The notes beneath the pieces are model-generated. The model was not told the DNA's origin. It did not search any database and saw only the letters and a program-made list of their open reading frames with translations. 64,000 bases of DNA from JAQBQH01 sp035607415 (lineage in GTDB: Bacteria > Myxococcota_A > Polyangia > Palsa-1104). The translations under genes and the position numbers were made by a program. Below are positions 29,662 to 39,872 of the stretch, one piece after another (position 1 is the first letter of the stretch; every line of letters begins with the position of its first letter). The stretch is from positions 82,255 to 146,254 of the forward strand of contig DATNAQ010000009.1 in NCBI GenBank assembly GCA_035607415.1, in the 5' to 3' direction.

Positions 29662-30159
29662 GTGGCTCGTTTTGCGTTGGTGACGGCGGCGTTTGCGCTC
29701 CTCGGGCTCGCGGGCTGCGGCCCGGGGACCGGCGGCGGCCCGGTGCCGCCACCGATGGACACCTGCACCGCGCCGGTCCAGGGCAGCGTCGACACGCTCG
29801 TCATCGGCGCCGGCAACCCCGCCGATCTGTCGAGCGGCACCGCTTCGCCGTTCGCGCCGCTCCACGACGGCGACGGCATGACGCCGGTGCGCGGCGGCCA
29901 GGGCGCGACCATGCTCGGCTTCGTGCTCGCGGCGACGGGCTCGTCGGTGCCGTCGTGCCTCGAGCAGCAGACGCTCATCACCGACGGCAGCGGCGGCACG
30001 GTCACGCAGTCGCTGGTGCCGCTCACCACCTACGCGCAGCCCGACGGCTCGCACGCGACCCACGCCATGTGGATGCCCGCCTCGTACCCGCAGACCTTCG
30101 TGGTCTCGGCCACCGCCGGCGGCCAGACCGTCTCGCTGCACCTTCATCTCGCGCAGTAG
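29662..30159 (+). CDS. lipoprotein, first of a tandem paralogous pair
   Basis: 165 residues from a GTG at 29662 behind AGAGGAGG (29652-29659). Lipobox LGLAGC, then a Gly/Pro-rich spacer and one compact beta-rich domain. It shares VDTLVIGAGN and FVLAATGSSVPSC with the next gene (LDTLTIGNAF, FALYLTGSAIPDC), so the two are duplicates in a row. Family not recognised. Confidence 0.6.
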   Translation: MARFALVTAAFALLGLAGCGPGTGGGPVPPPMDTCTAPVQGSVDTLVIGAGNPADLSSGTASPFAPLHDGDGMTPVRGGQGATMLGFVLAATGSSVPSCLEQQTLITDGSGGTVTQSLVPLTTYAQPDGSHATHAMWMPASYPQTFVVSATAGGQTVSLHLHLAQ

Positions 30160-30185
30160 GCACGTCGCTTGCTCTCGCCCGGCAC

Positions 30186-30626
30186 ATGCGCGCGATCCTG
30201 CCGATCCTCTTTGCGCTCGTCGCTGGCGGCTGTGATCCCATTGCCGCGGGCGGTAGCTTCTCCGGCGACAAGTGCGCGGCTGGAGACGCCACCCTCGACA
30301 CGCTGACCATCGGCAATGCCTTCCGCGACCTCGACTACCAGGTCGGCGATCCCTGGACGCCGGGCGAGGGCGACCAGGGCTTGTCGATGTCGCAGTTCGC
30401 GCTCTACCTGACCGGCAGCGCCATCCCCGACTGCGTGCAGGTGCACGCCCGCGCCGAAAACGCCGTCCTCGACGGGCCGAAGACGGTCGGCGGCCAGAAC
30501 GCGGCGCGGCGCAAGATCGACGTGTTCATCGGCCCCGTCGACGACAGCTACGCCATCGACGCCAGTGTCGCCGGCCTCGCCGCCCACCTCGAGATCAGCC
30601 ACAACGTCGTGTCCGTCGTTCGCTGA
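30186..30626 (+). CDS. lipoprotein, second of a tandem paralogous pair
   Basis: 146 residues. MRAILPILFALVAGGC gives a lipobox with Cys 16. The mature domain repeats the pattern of the preceding lipoprotein (LDTLTIGNAF, LYLTGSAIPDC) but is otherwise diverged, so the duplication is old. It is 26 bases downstream and probably co-transcribed. Function unknown. Confidence 0.6.
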   Translation: MRAILPILFALVAGGCDPIAAGGSFSGDKCAAGDATLDTLTIGNAFRDLDYQVGDPWTPGEGDQGLSMSQFALYLTGSAIPDCVQVHARAENAVLDGPKTVGGQNAARRKIDVFIGPVDDSYAIDASVAGLAAHLEISHNVVSVVR

Positions 30627-30662
30627 GTTGCGAGGGCGCGCGTCGCCGCGTACGATGGCGGC

Positions 30663-31624
30663 GTGGCCCTCTCCGGCGCACACGTTCTCATCACCGGCGG
30701 CGCCGGCTTCATCGGCTCGCATCTCGTAGAGCACCTGTCGAAGGAGGCGTCGAACCGAATACGCGTCCTCGACACCTTCCGGCGCGACGCGCTCCGGCCC
30801 GCGGGGCTGCATCAGCGCCCCAACGTCGAGCTCGTCGAAGGCGACGTCATGGACGGCGCCGCCGTGCGCAAGGCGATGGAGGGCATCACCCACGTCGTGC
30901 ACCTGGCGTCGATCGCCGGCGTCGACACGGTGATGAAGCAGCCCGCGCTCACCATGCGCATCTCGCTGCTCGGCACGGCCAACGTGCTCGACGCCGCGCT
31001 CGAGACCGGGCGCTGCGCCCGCTTCGTCGACTTCTCGACCTCCGAGGTGTTCGGCCGCTACGCCTACCACGTGACCGAGTTCGACGTGACCACGCTCGGC
31101 GCCGTCGGCGAGGCGCGCTGGACCTACGCCGTCGCCAAGCTCGCCACCGAGCACCTGGCGATGACCTACCACCGCCAGCACGGCTTCCCCGCCATCGGCA
31201 TCCGGCCCTTCAACATCTACGGGCCGCGGCAGGTGGGCGAGGGCGCGGTCCACCACTTCATCGTGCGCGCGATCCGTGGCGAGCCCTTGAGCGTGCACAA
31301 CGACGGCTCGCAGATCCGCGCCTGGTGCTACATCGACGACATCGTCGACGCCGTCGAGCGCGTGCTCGTCGACGATCGCGCCATCGGCCACTCGTTCAAC
31401 ATCGGCAACCCGCGCTCCACGGTCACCATCTACAACCTCGCCCGCGAGATCGTGCGGCTGGCCTCGTCGGGCTCCAAGATCGAGCACGTCGTATGGAACC
31501 ATCCCGACGTCGAGCTGCGCGTGCCCAACGTCGGCAAGGCGACGCAGCTCCTCGACTGGGCCGCCACGGTCGACCTGGAAGAAGGCTTGCTCCGCACCAT
31601 CTATTGGTATCGTTCGCAAAAGCG

Positions 31625-31628
<4 letters not shown>
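30663..31628 (+). CDS. NAD-dependent sugar epimerase/dehydratase (extended SDR)
   Basis: 321 residues. The Rossmann loop TGGAGFIGSHL is at about residue 11, the catalytic YxxxK in WTYAVAKLATE, the Ser/Thr of the triad in DFSTSEVFG, and the C-terminal part has RPFNIYGPRQVGEG, typical of UDP-glucuronate/UDP-glucose-type 4-epimerases and decarboxylases. GTG start at 30663. Its stop overlaps the ATG of the ABC ATPase (ATGA), so it heads an epimerase/exporter operon, suggesting nucleotide-sugar supply for a surface glycan. Exact substrate not predictable. Confidence 0.8.
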
Positions 31629-32536
<908 letters not shown>

Positions 32537-32558
32537 GCGCAGCGACGGAGGTGCGCGC

Positions 32559-33362
32559 GTGAGCCGCGTCTGGGCGCTGGCGCTCAACACCTTCCGCGAG
32601 GCGGTGCGCAACAAGGTCCTCTACGTGCTGCTCCTGTTCGCGGTCGTGCTCCTCGGCCTGACCTACTTCTTCAGCCAGGGCGCGCTCCACGAGCAGCTCC
32701 GAGTCATCCGCGACGTCGGCCTCGTCGGCATCGAGCTCGTCGGCGCGCTCATCGCCATCTTCATCGGCGTCAACCTCGTCTACAAAGAGCTCGATCGCAA
32801 GACGGTGTTCGCGCTCATCCCGAAGCCGATCCACCGCTGGGAGTTCGTGCTCGGCAAGTACGTCGGCATGCTGCTGACGCTCGCGGTGCTGATGGCGGTC
32901 ATGTCGCTCACGCTGTTCGCGGTGCTGGCGCTCGGCGCTGCCGTGTTCAGCGGCGACAACGACATGTCGACGATCGTGCGCGCGATCCTGCTCATCTACG
33001 GCGAGGTCGCGGTCATCACCGCCGTCGCCGTGCTCTTCTCGAGCTTCTCGTCGCCGATCCTGTCGGGCGCGCTCACGCTCGGGATCTTCGTGGTCGGCCA
33101 CTTCACGCCCGAGCTGCGCGAGCTGGTCGCCAAGGTGGAGTCGACGCCGCTGCGCGTCGTGTTGCGCGGCGGCATGCGCGTGTTCCCCGATCTGCATCTG
33201 TTCTACGTCTCGGGCTCGATGGTGGGCGGCCAGCACGTGAGCGTGCACGGCACCTACGTCGACTGGAGCTACGTCGCCGTCGCCGGTGCCTACGGCACGC
33301 TCTACGCGGCGGTGGCGATCGCGCTCGCCATGATCATTTTCGCGCGTAGAGACTTCGTATGA
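32559..33362 (+). CDS. ABC-2 type exporter permease
   Basis: 267 residues with about six membrane helices (VLYVLLLFAVVLLGLTYF, IELVGALIAIFIGVNLV, GMLLTLAVLMAVMSLTLFAV, ILLIYGEVAVITAVAVLF, LSGALTLGIFVVGHF, YAAVAIALAMIIFA). NTFREAVRNKVL at the start and YKELDRKTVFALIPKP are ABC-2 permease marks. GTG start behind GACGGAGG. Its stop overlaps the next ATG (ATGA). Confidence 0.85.
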   Translation: MSRVWALALNTFREAVRNKVLYVLLLFAVVLLGLTYFFSQGALHEQLRVIRDVGLVGIELVGALIAIFIGVNLVYKELDRKTVFALIPKPIHRWEFVLGKYVGMLLTLAVLMAVMSLTLFAVLALGAAVFSGDNDMSTIVRAILLIYGEVAVITAVAVLFSSFSSPILSGALTLGIFVVGHFTPELRELVAKVESTPLRVVLRGGMRVFPDLHLFYVSGSMVGGQHVSVHGTYVDWSYVAVAGAYGTLYAAVAIALAMIIFARRDFV

Positions 33363-33967
33363 AAGGCGCGGTGCGCGTGGTCGGGCTCTTTGCCATCTTG
33401 CTCGCGATCGTCGCGGTGCGCGTGGTCTGGTCGTCGCGCGGCGAGTGGCGCGCGGCCGTGAGCAGCTCGGGCGAAGCGGAGATCACGCATCTCGGCCGCG
33501 CCGCGCGCCTCTACGCGCCCGGCAATCCCTACAGCCGCCGCGCCGTCGACAAGCTCGCCGTCATCGGCCGGCAAGATCCTGCGCGCGCCCTCGCCGCGTG
33601 GCGCGAGCTGCGCTCCGCGATCCTGGCCACGCGCTCGTTCTACACGCCGCACCGCGCGCTCCTCGACGAGGCCAACGCGCACATCGCCGACCTCATGGCC
33701 GACGCCGAGCTCGCCGCCGGCAGCCAGCACGCGCGCGACAAGGCCCGCGCGTGGCACGCCGCCCGCCTGGCGCAGGACGAAGCGCCGTCGGTGCCGTGGA
33801 CCATCGTCGCGCTCGCCGGCCTCGCGGCATGGATCGGCTGCGCGCTCGGCCTCTGCCTGCGCGGCGTCGGCGACGACGATCGGCTGCGCCCGCGGGCCGC
33901 GCTCGTCTGGGCTCTCGGCGTCGGCGCCGGACTGGCGCTCTTCTTTCTCGGCCTGGCGCGCGCATGA
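33359..33967 (+). CDS. membrane protein of unknown function in the ABC operon
   Basis: 202 residues. An N-terminal helix (GLFAILLAIVAVRVVW), a helical extracytoplasmic middle rich in Ala/Arg (about 25-140) and two C-terminal helices (IVALAGLAAWIGCALGLCL, ALVWALGVGAGLALFFLGL). The start overlaps the permease stop and the stop overlaps the next gene, so it is a firm operon member, probably an accessory exporter subunit. No family recognised. Confidence 0.6.
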   Translation: MKGAVRVVGLFAILLAIVAVRVVWSSRGEWRAAVSSSGEAEITHLGRAARLYAPGNPYSRRAVDKLAVIGRQDPARALAAWRELRSAILATRSFYTPHRALLDEANAHIADLMADAELAAGSQHARDKARAWHAARLAQDEAPSVPWTIVALAGLAAWIGCALGLCLRGVGDDDRLRPRAALVWALGVGAGLALFFLGLARA

Positions 33968-34272
33968 TGATGATGATGCGCAAAAAGCTGTGGCTCGTCG
34001 GCGACGACGAAGTCCTCGACGCCATCGCCGATCTGTCGCGCCACCTCGACTACTTCCAGGTCGCGCGCGTCGACGAGCTGCCCGCCGGCCCGCTCGGCAG
34101 CGACGACCACGTCGTCCTCGCCATGACCGACGGGCGCCGCGCCGCCGAGCTCTACGCGCGCGCCCTGTCGTCCGGCCCGGCCGGCCACCTCGCGCTCGTG
34201 CCCGAGCTGCCCGGCAAGACCACCGGCGCCCGCGCCATCGTCGCCGCCGCCGAGCTCGTCGACAAGATCTAA
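33964..34272 (+). CDS. small Rossmann-like protein (XdhC C-domain-like)
   Basis: 102 residues. Five ATG codons in a row (33964-33978) open the gene; the first overlaps the previous stop. KLWLVGDDEVLDAIADLSRH and HVVLAMTDGRRAAELYARAL look like the nucleotide-binding half of XdhC/CoxI-type proteins, but the glycine loop is changed (VGDDEV). Could also be a stand-alone regulatory fold. End of the epimerase/ABC operon. Confidence 0.5.
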   Translation: MMMMMRKKLWLVGDDEVLDAIADLSRHLDYFQVARVDELPAGPLGSDDHVVLAMTDGRRAAELYARALSSGPAGHLALVPELPGKTTGARAIVAAAELVDKI

Positions 34273-34290
34273 TGCGCAGTTCTTCTCCGA

Positions 34291-34311
34291 CGGTGCACAT
34301 TCCGGTGCACA
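34291..34311 (+). promoter_or_regulatory. tandem CGGTGCACA repeats, possible activator site
   Basis: CGGTGCACA occurs at 34291-34299 and again at 34303-34311 (12-base period); the same GGTGCA core recurs near 34371 and inverted near 34412. The pair lies about 110-125 bases upstream of the candidate sigma-54 promoter, the usual distance for an enhancer-binding activator site. Function inferred. Confidence 0.35.
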
Positions 34312-34417
34312 CGCCAACCAACCGTCGCCACACGCGTTTCCAACCGCGGTCGGACCAGCATGTACGCGACGGTGCAACCGTGGTATGCACTGCCGCGTCC
34401 TTTCGCCTAGTTGCACC

Positions 34418-34433
34418 GGGCACGTGCCTTGCT
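34418..34433 (+). promoter_or_regulatory. sigma-54 promoter candidate for the radical SAM gene
   Basis: GGGCACGTGCCTTGCT matches the consensus TGGCACG-N4-TTGCW at all but the first base. The invariant GG (34419-34420) and GC (34431-34432) are separated by exactly ten bases. Predicted start near 34444 leaves a leader of about 24 bases with AGGGGGAGA before the ATG at 34468. Confidence 0.55.
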
Positions 34434-34467
34434 CAGGTGTGTCGCCCAGGGGGAGACTGAAGAGCCT

Positions 34468-36321
34468 ATGGATTTCATCCGCAACATCGAGAAGCTCGCT
34501 GCCGCCGGCGCGCGCGCCGCGTGGCCCATCGTCAAGCTCTACAACGCCCGCTTCGAGCGCCCCTCGCCGCAGCCGGCGTGGGCCCCGGCGCCGCTCTTGA
34601 AGCGCCGCGAGCGCACCTTCCCGCAGCTCGGCTGGCCGCGCACCACCGACTCGCTCTGCCCGCGCTGCGTGAAGGAGACGCGCACCGCCATCCTCGACGG
34701 CACGCGCAGCTTCGGCGAGCTCATCGTCGGCAAGCCGGGCGAGGTCAAGGCCACCATCCTCGAGGAGAACGGCCAGATCGTCATGAAGAAGACGTGCGAC
34801 AAGCACGGCACCTTCACCGACGTCATCGCCATCGACCCGAAGTGGCTCGAGCGCATCGAGCGCCTCTATCCCGGCCGCGACTTCGTTTCACCGAAGACGC
34901 CGCTGCGCGAGCACGGCACCTCGTCGATCCAGTTCGGCCGCGGCTCGGTGCTCACCGTCGACCTGACCAACCGCTGCAACATGATGTGCGACCCCTGCTT
35001 CATGGACGCCAACCAGGTCGGCTACGTCCACGAGCTGCAGTGGGAGGACATCACCAAGATCCTCGACGACGCGATGTCGATCCAGCCGCGCCGTCAGATG
35101 AGCGTGCAGTTCTCCGGCGGCGAGCCCACGCTCTCGCCGTACTTCCTCGACGCCATCCGCTACTCGCGCAAGTGCGGCTTCTTCGCCGTGCAGTGCGCGA
35201 CCAACGGCCTGCGCTTCGCGCAAGAGCCGGGCTTCGCCAGGGCGGCCAAGGAAGCGGGCCTGCGCATGGCGTACCTGCAGTTCGACGGCATCGGCAACGA
35301 GGCCAACTCGCACCGCAAGATCGGCAACCTCTTCGACGTCAAGCTGCGCGCCATCGAGGAGCTCGCCGCCGCCGGCATCGACGTCATCCTCGTCGTCACC
35401 GTGGTCAACGGCGTCAACAACGATCAGGTCGGCAAGATCCTGCAGTTCGCCGTCGACAATCCGGAGAAGATCACGGTCGTCTCGTTCCAGCCGGTCTCGT
35501 TCACCGGCCGCGACGAAGACATCGACGACGAGACGCGCATCAAGCAGCGCTACACGCTGTCGCACCTCGCCTACGACGTCAAAGCGCAGACCGGCGTCAC
35601 CGAGCCGATGCGCGACTGGTTCCCGCTCTCGGCGCTGGGTCCGTTCAGCGACCTCGTCGATCACCTCATGGGCGAGCGCGCCGACTGGGGCGCGATGAAG
35701 TGCGGCTGCCATCCCAACTGCGGCATCGGCACCGTCCTCATGGTCAACAAGAAGACGCGGCAGATGGTGCCGCTCACGCAGTTCCTCGACATGGAGGGGC
35801 TGCTCGAGGACATCGGCACCATCACCGACGGCGCGCAGAAGAAGGCCGTCACCGTCGCGCAGCTGGCGTTGGCGCTCGCGAAGAACTACAAGCCCGAGCT
35901 CGCGCCGCCCGGCTACAACTTCCTCGAGCTCTTGAAGCAGCTGCTCTCGCAGACCGGCGCGCGCGGCAAGAAGATCGGCGAGTACGAGACCGACGCCGGC
36001 GAGTTCGAGTGGCGCGTGCTGTTCGTCGCCGGCATGTGGTTCCAGGATCTCTTCAACTACGACTTCCGCCGCACCGAGATGTGCATCATCCCGTACGGCA
36101 CGCAGATGGGCGAGATCAGCTTCTGCGCCTACAACACCGGGATCGGCTGGCGCAACATCGTCGAGAAGATGCTGCAGAACGCCACCGTCGCCGAGTGGTA
36201 CAAGACGCACGGGCGCCACCCGGTCTACGCCAAGGGGCAGGACTTCCCGATGCCGGCGTTCGAGCAGCCGGTCACCGCGCGCCTCGACGGCGAGCCGATC
36301 CGACTGCGCGTCCTCGACTGA
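34468..36321 (+). CDS. radical SAM protein resembling tetraether synthase (Tes/GrsA/MJ0619-like)
   Basis: 617 residues. The radical SAM cluster motif is CNMMCDPC (C170, C174, C177), with FSGGEPTLS as the SAM-binding Gly motif. The N-terminal part holds LCPRC (64-67) and KKTCDKHGTF (108-117), the Cys/His pattern found before the radical SAM barrel in the MJ0619/Tes/GrsA group, which joins or cyclises lipid chains through C-C bonds. Further Cys (CGCHPNCG, near 413-420) may bind an auxiliary cluster. The start MDFIRNIEKL was chosen for its SD. Inference: a membrane-lipid radical SAM enzyme, possibly for membrane-spanning or branched ether lipids; the true substrate is not shown. It stands alone behind a candidate sigma-54 promoter. 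Confidence 0.65.
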   Translation: MDFIRNIEKLAAAGARAAWPIVKLYNARFERPSPQPAWAPAPLLKRRERTFPQLGWPRTTDSLCPRCVKETRTAILDGTRSFGELIVGKPGEVKATILEENGQIVMKKTCDKHGTFTDVIAIDPKWLERIERLYPGRDFVSPKTPLREHGTSSIQFGRGSVLTVDLTNRCNMMCDPCFMDANQVGYVHELQWEDITKILDDAMSIQPRRQMSVQFSGGEPTLSPYFLDAIRYSRKCGFFAVQCATNGLRFAQEPGFARAAKEAGLRMAYLQFDGIGNEANSHRKIGNLFDVKLRAIEELAAAGIDVILVVTVVNGVNNDQVGKILQFAVDNPEKITVVSFQPVSFTGRDEDIDDETRIKQRYTLSHLAYDVKAQTGVTEPMRDWFPLSALGPFSDLVDHLMGERADWGAMKCGCHPNCGIGTVLMVNKKTRQMVPLTQFLDMEGLLEDIGTITDGAQKKAVTVAQLALALAKNYKPELAPPGYNFLELLKQLLSQTGARGKKIGEYETDAGEFEWRVLFVAGMWFQDLFNYDFRRTEMCIIPYGTQMGEISFCAYNTGIGWRNIVEKMLQNATVAEWYKTHGRHPVYAKGQDFPMPAFEQPVTARLDGEPIRLRVLD

Positions 36322-36324
36322 GAT

Positions 36325-36897
36325 CTACTTGGCGACGAACGCGGCCGATACGTTCGGGTTCGAGAGCATCGCGCGCGTGGCGTCGAAGAAGGCGCTGAGC
36401 GCGTGTTTGAATACGCGCTGGCACTTCATGCCGCCGTCCTCGGCGTGGAGCGGCATGCCGGGCACGCGGATCTGCCGGCCGCTGGCGTCCAGCACGCTCA
36501 GCGAGGCCGTGACGTCGGCCTTGTAGGCCGGGCTGTAGCCGGTGCACCAGAGCCGCTGCAGATCGACGACCACGCGCGCGCTCGCCGCGCCGGGATCTTC
36601 CGTCACGCCGACGCCGGCGGCGCGGGCCGCGTCGCTGACCAGCGCGCGCACCGTCTCGGCGACGCGCGTGGGGCTGTCGACGTGGATGACGTCGGGGATG
36701 CCGAAGGTGCCGGTCTGCATGCCCACCTCGGCGTGGTTGGTCCCGCCCGCCTTGGGCTCGCGGCTGTCGCGCACGTCGACGAAGACGCGGCCGTTCGCCG
36801 TCGGTGCCGGCGGGGCCGCGCGATACTGTAGATAGGGACCGCAGCCGGCGGCGACGAGCGCCAGCAGGGGCCAGGCAGGCGCGCGCACCGCGATCAC
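36325..36897 (-). CDS. lipoprotein, YajG-like, second of a paralogous pair
   Basis: 190 residues from a GTG that overlaps the upstream stop (GTGA). Lipobox LVAAGC. The mature part has VFVDVRDSREPKAGGTN, VVVDLQRLWCTGYSPAYKAD and a Phe-rich helical end. It aligns along its length with the preceding gene (VSIEVSDHREPKKGGTD, LIVDIQQYWCDGYPPSFKAD). Its 3-prime end stops 3 bases from the radical SAM stop. Probably outer-membrane anchored; role unknown. Confidence 0.65.
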   Translation of the reverse strand: MIAVRAPAWPLLALVAAGCGPYLQYRAAPPAPTANGRVFVDVRDSREPKAGGTNHAEVGMQTGTFGIPDVIHVDSPTRVAETVRALVSDAARAAGVGVTEDPGAASARVVVDLQRLWCTGYSPAYKADVTASLSVLDASGRQIRVPGMPLHAEDGGMKCQRVFKHALSAFFDATRAMLSNPNVSAAFVAK

Positions 36898-37544
36898 TGC
36901 GCCGGCGGCGGCGGCGGCGGGGCGTCCGGCTGCGGCGCACCCGGCGGCGGCGCACCCGGCGGCGGCGCGCCCGGCGGCGGTCCCGGCTCGGCGATGAGCG
37001 CCTGGTGCAGCGACGGATTGGAGAACATGCCGCGCGCGTTCGACGCCAGCGCGTTGAGCATGCGGCGCAGCGCGTGGTGGCAGCTGCCGGCCTCGCCGTG
37101 CGCGGTGAGCGGCTGGCCCGGCACGCGCACCTGCCCGGTCGCGCCGTCGATGATCATGGCGCTGACCACGGCGTCGGCCTTGAACGACGGCGGATAGCCG
37201 TCGCACCAGTACTGCTGGATGTCGACGATGAGCCGGCTGGTCGCGCCCTGCACCTGCCCGGGCGGCTGCACGCCGATGCCGGTGTTCATGGCTTCCTGCG
37301 CGAGCAGCTCGTGGACCTGGAACGAGAGCTCGCCCGGGCCGTTCAGGTGCATCGGCGACGGGATGCCCCAGCCGCTGCGCTCGTTGCCGATCATCGACGG
37401 ATCGGTGCCGCCCTTCTTGGGCTCGCGGTGATCGCTCACTTCGATGGAGACGCGGCCGTAGAGCGGCTGTTGCGGCTGCTGCTGGATGACGTAGGTCGGG
37501 CCGCACCCCGCCACCGCCAAGAGGGTCAAGGTCAGTATGCGCAT
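36894..37544 (-). CDS. lipoprotein, YajG-like, first of a paralogous pair
   Basis: 216 residues. MRILTLTLLAVAGC gives the lipobox. The same domain as the downstream paralog is followed by a tail of PPGAP repeats (about 190-216) unique to this copy, probably an extended spacer. The GYPPSFKADAVVS pattern suits the YajG-type lipoprotein fold. It diverges from the Ser/Thr kinase gene with only 27 bases between the starts, so both promoters must lie in or near that gap; TATAGT is at 37549-37554. Confidence 0.65.
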   Translation of the reverse strand: MRILTLTLLAVAGCGPTYVIQQQPQQPLYGRVSIEVSDHREPKKGGTDPSMIGNERSGWGIPSPMHLNGPGELSFQVHELLAQEAMNTGIGVQPPGQVQGATSRLIVDIQQYWCDGYPPSFKADAVVSAMIIDGATGQVRVPGQPLTAHGEAGSCHHALRRMLNALASNARGMFSNPSLHQALIAEPGPPPGAPPPGAPPPGAPQPDAPPPPPPAQ

Positions 37545-37571
37545 ACCGTATAGTAACGGGGAGCCCGCATC

Positions 37572-38927
<1,356 letters not shown>

Positions 38928-38954
38928 CACTCTCCGTCGCTGTGGAGGAAGATC

Positions 38955-39872
38955 ATGCCCGTGCGGATCTTCGCGCTCACCGTGGCGTTGCTCTCGTGCA
39001 GCACTCTCGCTGTCGCGCGCGAGCAGACCGCTGCGATCGCGCCGATGCCCACCGCGCAGACGGTTCCGCCCGAGCTGCAGGCGGCGTTCGCCGACGAGCT
39101 GCCGCGCTCGCTCTCGCTCGGCGGCTTCAAGCTGATGCCGCCGAACGAAGTCGACATGAAGGTCGGCGAGCGTCCCGAGCTCCTGCAGTGCCGTAGCGGC
39201 GGCTGCCTCGCCGAAGAGGCCGCGTTCCTCAAGGTCGATCGCTTGATCCTGCCGCGCCTCGAGCCCGCGCCCGACGGTGGCTTCACCATCGGCGTGAGCG
39301 TGTTCGACGCCGGCCAGAAGAAGATCCTGTGCGAAGGCGTCGATCGCGTGAGCGCGCCCGCCGAGCTGCACGATCGACTCACCGTGATCGTCGGACGCTT
39401 GCGCGGCGAGCTGTTGCGCCCGGGCCGCCTCGAGGTCCACGCGCAGCCCACCGCCGTCGTCAGCGTCGACGGCCTGGCCAAAGGCGCGACGCCGTGGACC
39501 GGCGAGCTCGATCCCGGCGATCACGTGGTCGCGCTCGAAGCCGGCGGCGCGCGCGTCGAGCGCGACGTGAACGTGGCGCCCGGATCCACCGCGCGCGTCG
39601 ACGTCACGCTCGCCGTCGCGCCGACGCCGACGCACAGCCGCGCGCTGCGCCCGCTCAAGTGGGTCACGCTCGTCGGCGGGGTGCTCGCCGTCGGTGCCGG
39701 CGCCGCGCTCGTGGCGCTCGACGGCCACGGCACCTGCACGCGCGTGAGCGGGCAGGTCGAATGTCCCGATGTATACGACACACGCACCGGCGGCTACGTC
39801 GCCATCGGTGCCGGTGGCGCATTGGTCGTCACCAGCGTTATCCTGTTCGTGCTCGATCGGCCGAGGCGGTGA
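38955..39872 (+). CDS. exported PEGA-domain membrane protein
   Basis: 305 residues. Signal peptide ending AVA before REQTA, a domain with an FKLMPPNEVDMKVGE segment and a possible disulfide (CRSGGC), then a PEGA domain (about 155-215: LEVHAQPTAVVSVDGLAKG, DPGDHVVALEAGG). Two C-terminal hydrophobic helices (WVTLVGGVLAVGAGAALVAL, GAGGALVVTSVILFVLD) flank a Cys loop. SD GGAGGAAG precedes the ATG. PEGA proteins are common next to myxobacterial Ser/Thr kinases. Its stop overlaps the next start (TGATG). Confidence 0.7.
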   Translation: MPVRIFALTVALLSCSTLAVAREQTAAIAPMPTAQTVPPELQAAFADELPRSLSLGGFKLMPPNEVDMKVGERPELLQCRSGGCLAEEAAFLKVDRLILPRLEPAPDGGFTIGVSVFDAGQKKILCEGVDRVSAPAELHDRLTVIVGRLRGELLRPGRLEVHAQPTAVVSVDGLAKGATPWTGELDPGDHVVALEAGGARVERDVNVAPGSTARVDVTLAVAPTPTHSRALRPLKWVTLVGGVLAVGAGAALVALDGHGTCTRVSGQVECPDVYDTRTGGYVAIGAGGALVVTSVILFVLDRPRR

